The notes under the pieces: model-generated
The model's database searches: none
Told to the model about the DNA's origin: nothing
What the model saw: only the letters and a program-made list of their open reading frames with translations
Assembly: GCA_030655215.1 (NCBI GenBank)
Contig: JAURVZ010000011.1
Location: 38,566 to 102,565 of the forward strand
Source: Pseudolabrys sp.
Lineage (GTDB): Bacteria; Pseudomonadota; Alphaproteobacteria; Rhizobiales; Xanthobacteraceae
Reading direction: 5' to 3'
DNA length: 64,000 bases
Part shown: in pieces, positions 62,529-64,000 of the stretch
Numbering within the stretch: the first letter of the stretch is position 1
Layout: each line of letters begins with the position of its first letter
Position numbers and translations under genes: made by a program

Positions 62529-63509
62529 ATGAATGATCTTCCCCCGCCCGCCAAACCCTTTGTCGTCGTCCGCGACGGCGATCCGGGTGCGTTGCGTGGC
62601 GCGGTGGTGGCGATCGGCAATTTTGACGGCGTGCACCGCGGCCACCGCCAGGTGATCGGCGCCGCTTTGGCGCGGGCCAAGGCGCTGGGCTGCACAGCGG
62701 CGGCTTTGACCTTTTCGCCGCATCCGCACCGGTTTTTCAAACCCGACGAGCCGCATTTTTCGCTATCGAGCGAGCGCGACCGGCTGCGCCTGCTGGCGGC
62801 GACCGGGCTGGACGGCGCTTTCGTCATGCGCTTCGACGCCGAACTGGCAGCGACGCCGGCGAAGGATTTTGTCGAGCGCATCCTGGTCGGCCGCTTCGGC
62901 ATCAGCGGCGCGGCGATCGGCTTCGATTTCCACTTCGGCCAGAAGCGCGGCGGCTCGCCGGCTTATCTGGCGGAGGAGGGGAAGCGGCTCGGTTTCTCGG
63001 TCGACATCGTGCCGAAGCTGGAAGACGAGGGCCGGCCGGTGTCGTCCGGCGCGGTGCGTTCGGCCCTGGCCGAGGGCAAGGTGGTGGAAGCGGCCGAACT
63101 GCTCGGCGCGCCGTGGTTCGTCTCCGGTGAGGTCATCCATGGCGCCAAGCGCGGCCGCGAACTCGGCTATCCGACCGCCAATATCCGCCTCGATCCGGCC
63201 TGCGGCCTGAAGCACGGCGTCTATGCCGTGCGCATGGCGGTGGGTGGGAAGCTGGTCGATGGCGTCGCCAGCTTCGGCGTCCGGCCGATGTTCGACGCCG
63301 GCGCGCCTTTGCTCGAGGTTTTTTTGTTCGACTTCAGCGGCGACCTGTACGGCCAGGTGGTCGACGTCGCCATTATCGGATGGATACGGCCGGAGCTGAC
63401 ATTCGGCTCGCTCGATGAACTGATGGCCGCGATGGACGCGGACTCGAGGCAGTCCCGCGAGACGCTCGCGCGCTCGGCCGGCGCGTTCCCGATATTGGGC
63501 GCGATTTAG
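62529..63509 (+). CDS. ribF: bifunctional riboflavin kinase / FAD synthetase
   Basis: Makes FMN and FAD from riboflavin, 326 residues. The N-terminal adenylyltransferase domain has AVVAIGNFDGVHRGHRQVI (nucleotide-binding, HxGH-like), LTFSPHPHRFFKP and GFDFHFGQKRGG. The C-terminal flavokinase domain has VIHGAKRGRELGYPTANIRL and VASFGVRPMFD with LLEVFLFDFSGDLYG. It is followed by ileS after 49 bases, the usual alphaproteobacterial order. Confidence 0.97.
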   Translation: MNDLPPPAKPFVVVRDGDPGALRGAVVAIGNFDGVHRGHRQVIGAALARAKALGCTAAALTFSPHPHRFFKPDEPHFSLSSERDRLRLLAATGLDGAFVMRFDAELAATPAKDFVERILVGRFGISGAAIGFDFHFGQKRGGSPAYLAEEGKRLGFSVDIVPKLEDEGRPVSSGAVRSALAEGKVVEAAELLGAPWFVSGEVIHGAKRGRELGYPTANIRLDPACGLKHGVYAVRMAVGGKLVDGVASFGVRPMFDAGAPLLEVFLFDFSGDLYGQVVDVAIIGWIRPELTFGSLDELMAAMDADSRQSRETLARSAGAFPILGAI

Positions 63510-63558
63510 CAGCGTTTCGCCGCTTTCCCCATTAAAATCCCCCTGCTAGAAGCCCCGC

Positions 63559-64000
63559 ATGACCAAGCCAGAACGCGATTACTCCGAGACCCTGTTCCTG
63601 CCGCAGACGGAATTTCCGATGCGCGCCGGCCTGCCGCAGAAAGAGCCCGACCTGCTCAAGCGCTGGGAGGAGGGCAACCTCTATGGCCAGCTGCGCGAAG
63701 CCTCGAAAGGCCGCGAGAAGTTCGTGCTGCATGACGGGCCGCCTTACGCCAACGGCAACATCCACATCGGCCACGCGCTCAACAAGATTCTCAAGGATGT
63801 GGTGACGCGCTCGCAGCAGATGCTCGGCTATGACTCGAACTATGTGCCGGGCTGGGACTGTCACGGCCTGCCGATCGAATGGATGATCGAGGAAGAGAAC
63901 TACCGCTCCAAGTACAAGGCGAAGCCGTATTTCTCCGAGCCTGCCGCCATGGTCGCGTTCCGCCTGGAATGCCGCGCCTATGCGCAGAAGTGGCTTGAGA
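63559..64000 (+). CDS. ileS: isoleucine--tRNA ligase (5' part)
   Basis: Class I synthetase charging tRNA-Ile; the first 147 codons are visible before the window ends. It starts [20 protein letters not shown] and contains the HIGH-type active-site motif in [20 protein letters not shown] (near 60) and [13 protein letters not shown]. Family length is about 950-1000 residues, so most of the gene lies to the right. The upstream neighbour is ribF. Confidence 0.97.
   Translation, partial: MTKPERDYSETLFLPQTEFPMRAGLPQKEPDLLKRWEEGNLYGQLREASKGREKFVLHDGPPYANGNIHIGHALNKILKDVVTRSQQMLGYDSNYVPGWDCHGLPIEWMIEEENYRSKYKAKPYFSEPAAMVAFRLECRAYAQKWLE

Overview
The window reads as chromosomal DNA of a GC-rich alphaproteobacterium of the order Hyphomicrobiales (Rhizobiales), most likely near Xanthobacteraceae/Bradyrhizobiaceae. 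The evidence is the gene repertoire (Omp25/31-type beta-barrels, hisS/hisZ/hisG, an alphaproteobacterial CheZ, a TipF-like EAL protein, an HAD-ribF-ileS neighbourhood, a CIRCE-controlled groESL) and the long GC-rich palindromes between genes. The genus cannot be fixed by reading alone. I see no rRNA, tRNA, CRISPR array, prophage or insertion sequence. Most of the window is ordinary core and metabolic chromosome, densely packed, with many ATGA overlaps and several convergent pairs that touch or share stop codons.

Layout. 1-1.5 kb: two outer-membrane beta-barrel genes (the first runs off the left edge). 1.7-7.7 kb: a pteridine-reductase-like SDR, uvrC, an intradiol dioxygenase, pgsA, moaD, moaE and a DUF1460 protein. 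7.7-11 kb: a glucose-dehydrogenase-like enzyme overlapping a GH15 glucoamylase/trehalase-type hydrolase, then a NIPSNAP protein. 11.2-15.6 kb: a TPP enzyme, a toxin-antitoxin pair whose toxin is frameshifted, a TetR regulator with a perfect palindrome upstream, a GNAT acetyltransferase and a universal stress protein. 15.6-20.2 kb: a cytochrome c divergent from glcDEF (glycolate oxidase). 20.2-25 kb: a lysine-rich H1-like protein, a Rossmann-fold protein of unknown role, a TorF-type porin and an SbmA/BacA-type ABC exporter. 25-31 kb: a TRAP transporter with two hairpins between the binding-protein and permease genes, then an amidase and a dienelactone hydrolase. 31.4-36.1 kb: a glycerol-phosphate acyltransferase-like gene, a META-like secreted protein, a 5'-truncated fucose-lectin-type beta-propeller ORF, and groES-groEL behind a perfect CIRCE element.

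36-46.8 kb: a lipoprotein, two MFS transporters, cheZ, an L,D-transpeptidase, a DUF2076 protein, an envelope-glycan cluster (GT2, ChbG/HpnK deacetylase, GtrA), threonine synthase and a frameshifted Bug/TctC binding protein. 46.8-53 kb: hisG-hisZ and hisS, separated by a tandem pair of NTF2/SnoaL-like genes and a transglutaminase. 53-64 kb: a Crp/Fnr regulator, an omega-amino-acid:pyruvate transaminase, a GT39 transferase, a TipF-like degenerate EAL protein, an HAD hydrolase, galactarate dehydratase, a 1-kb gene-free stretch full of palindromes, cheY, ribF and the start of ileS.

The items most worth a second look are the truncated RSL/AAL-type lectin against the groEL terminator (33.3-33.9 kb), the antitoxin beside a frameshifted ParE (13.0-13.5 kb), the paired NTF2-like genes with a hairpin over the ribosome-binding site (49.1-50.1 kb), the structured gene-free region at 61 kb, and the degenerate EAL protein. 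I did not find a clearly new multi-gene system.
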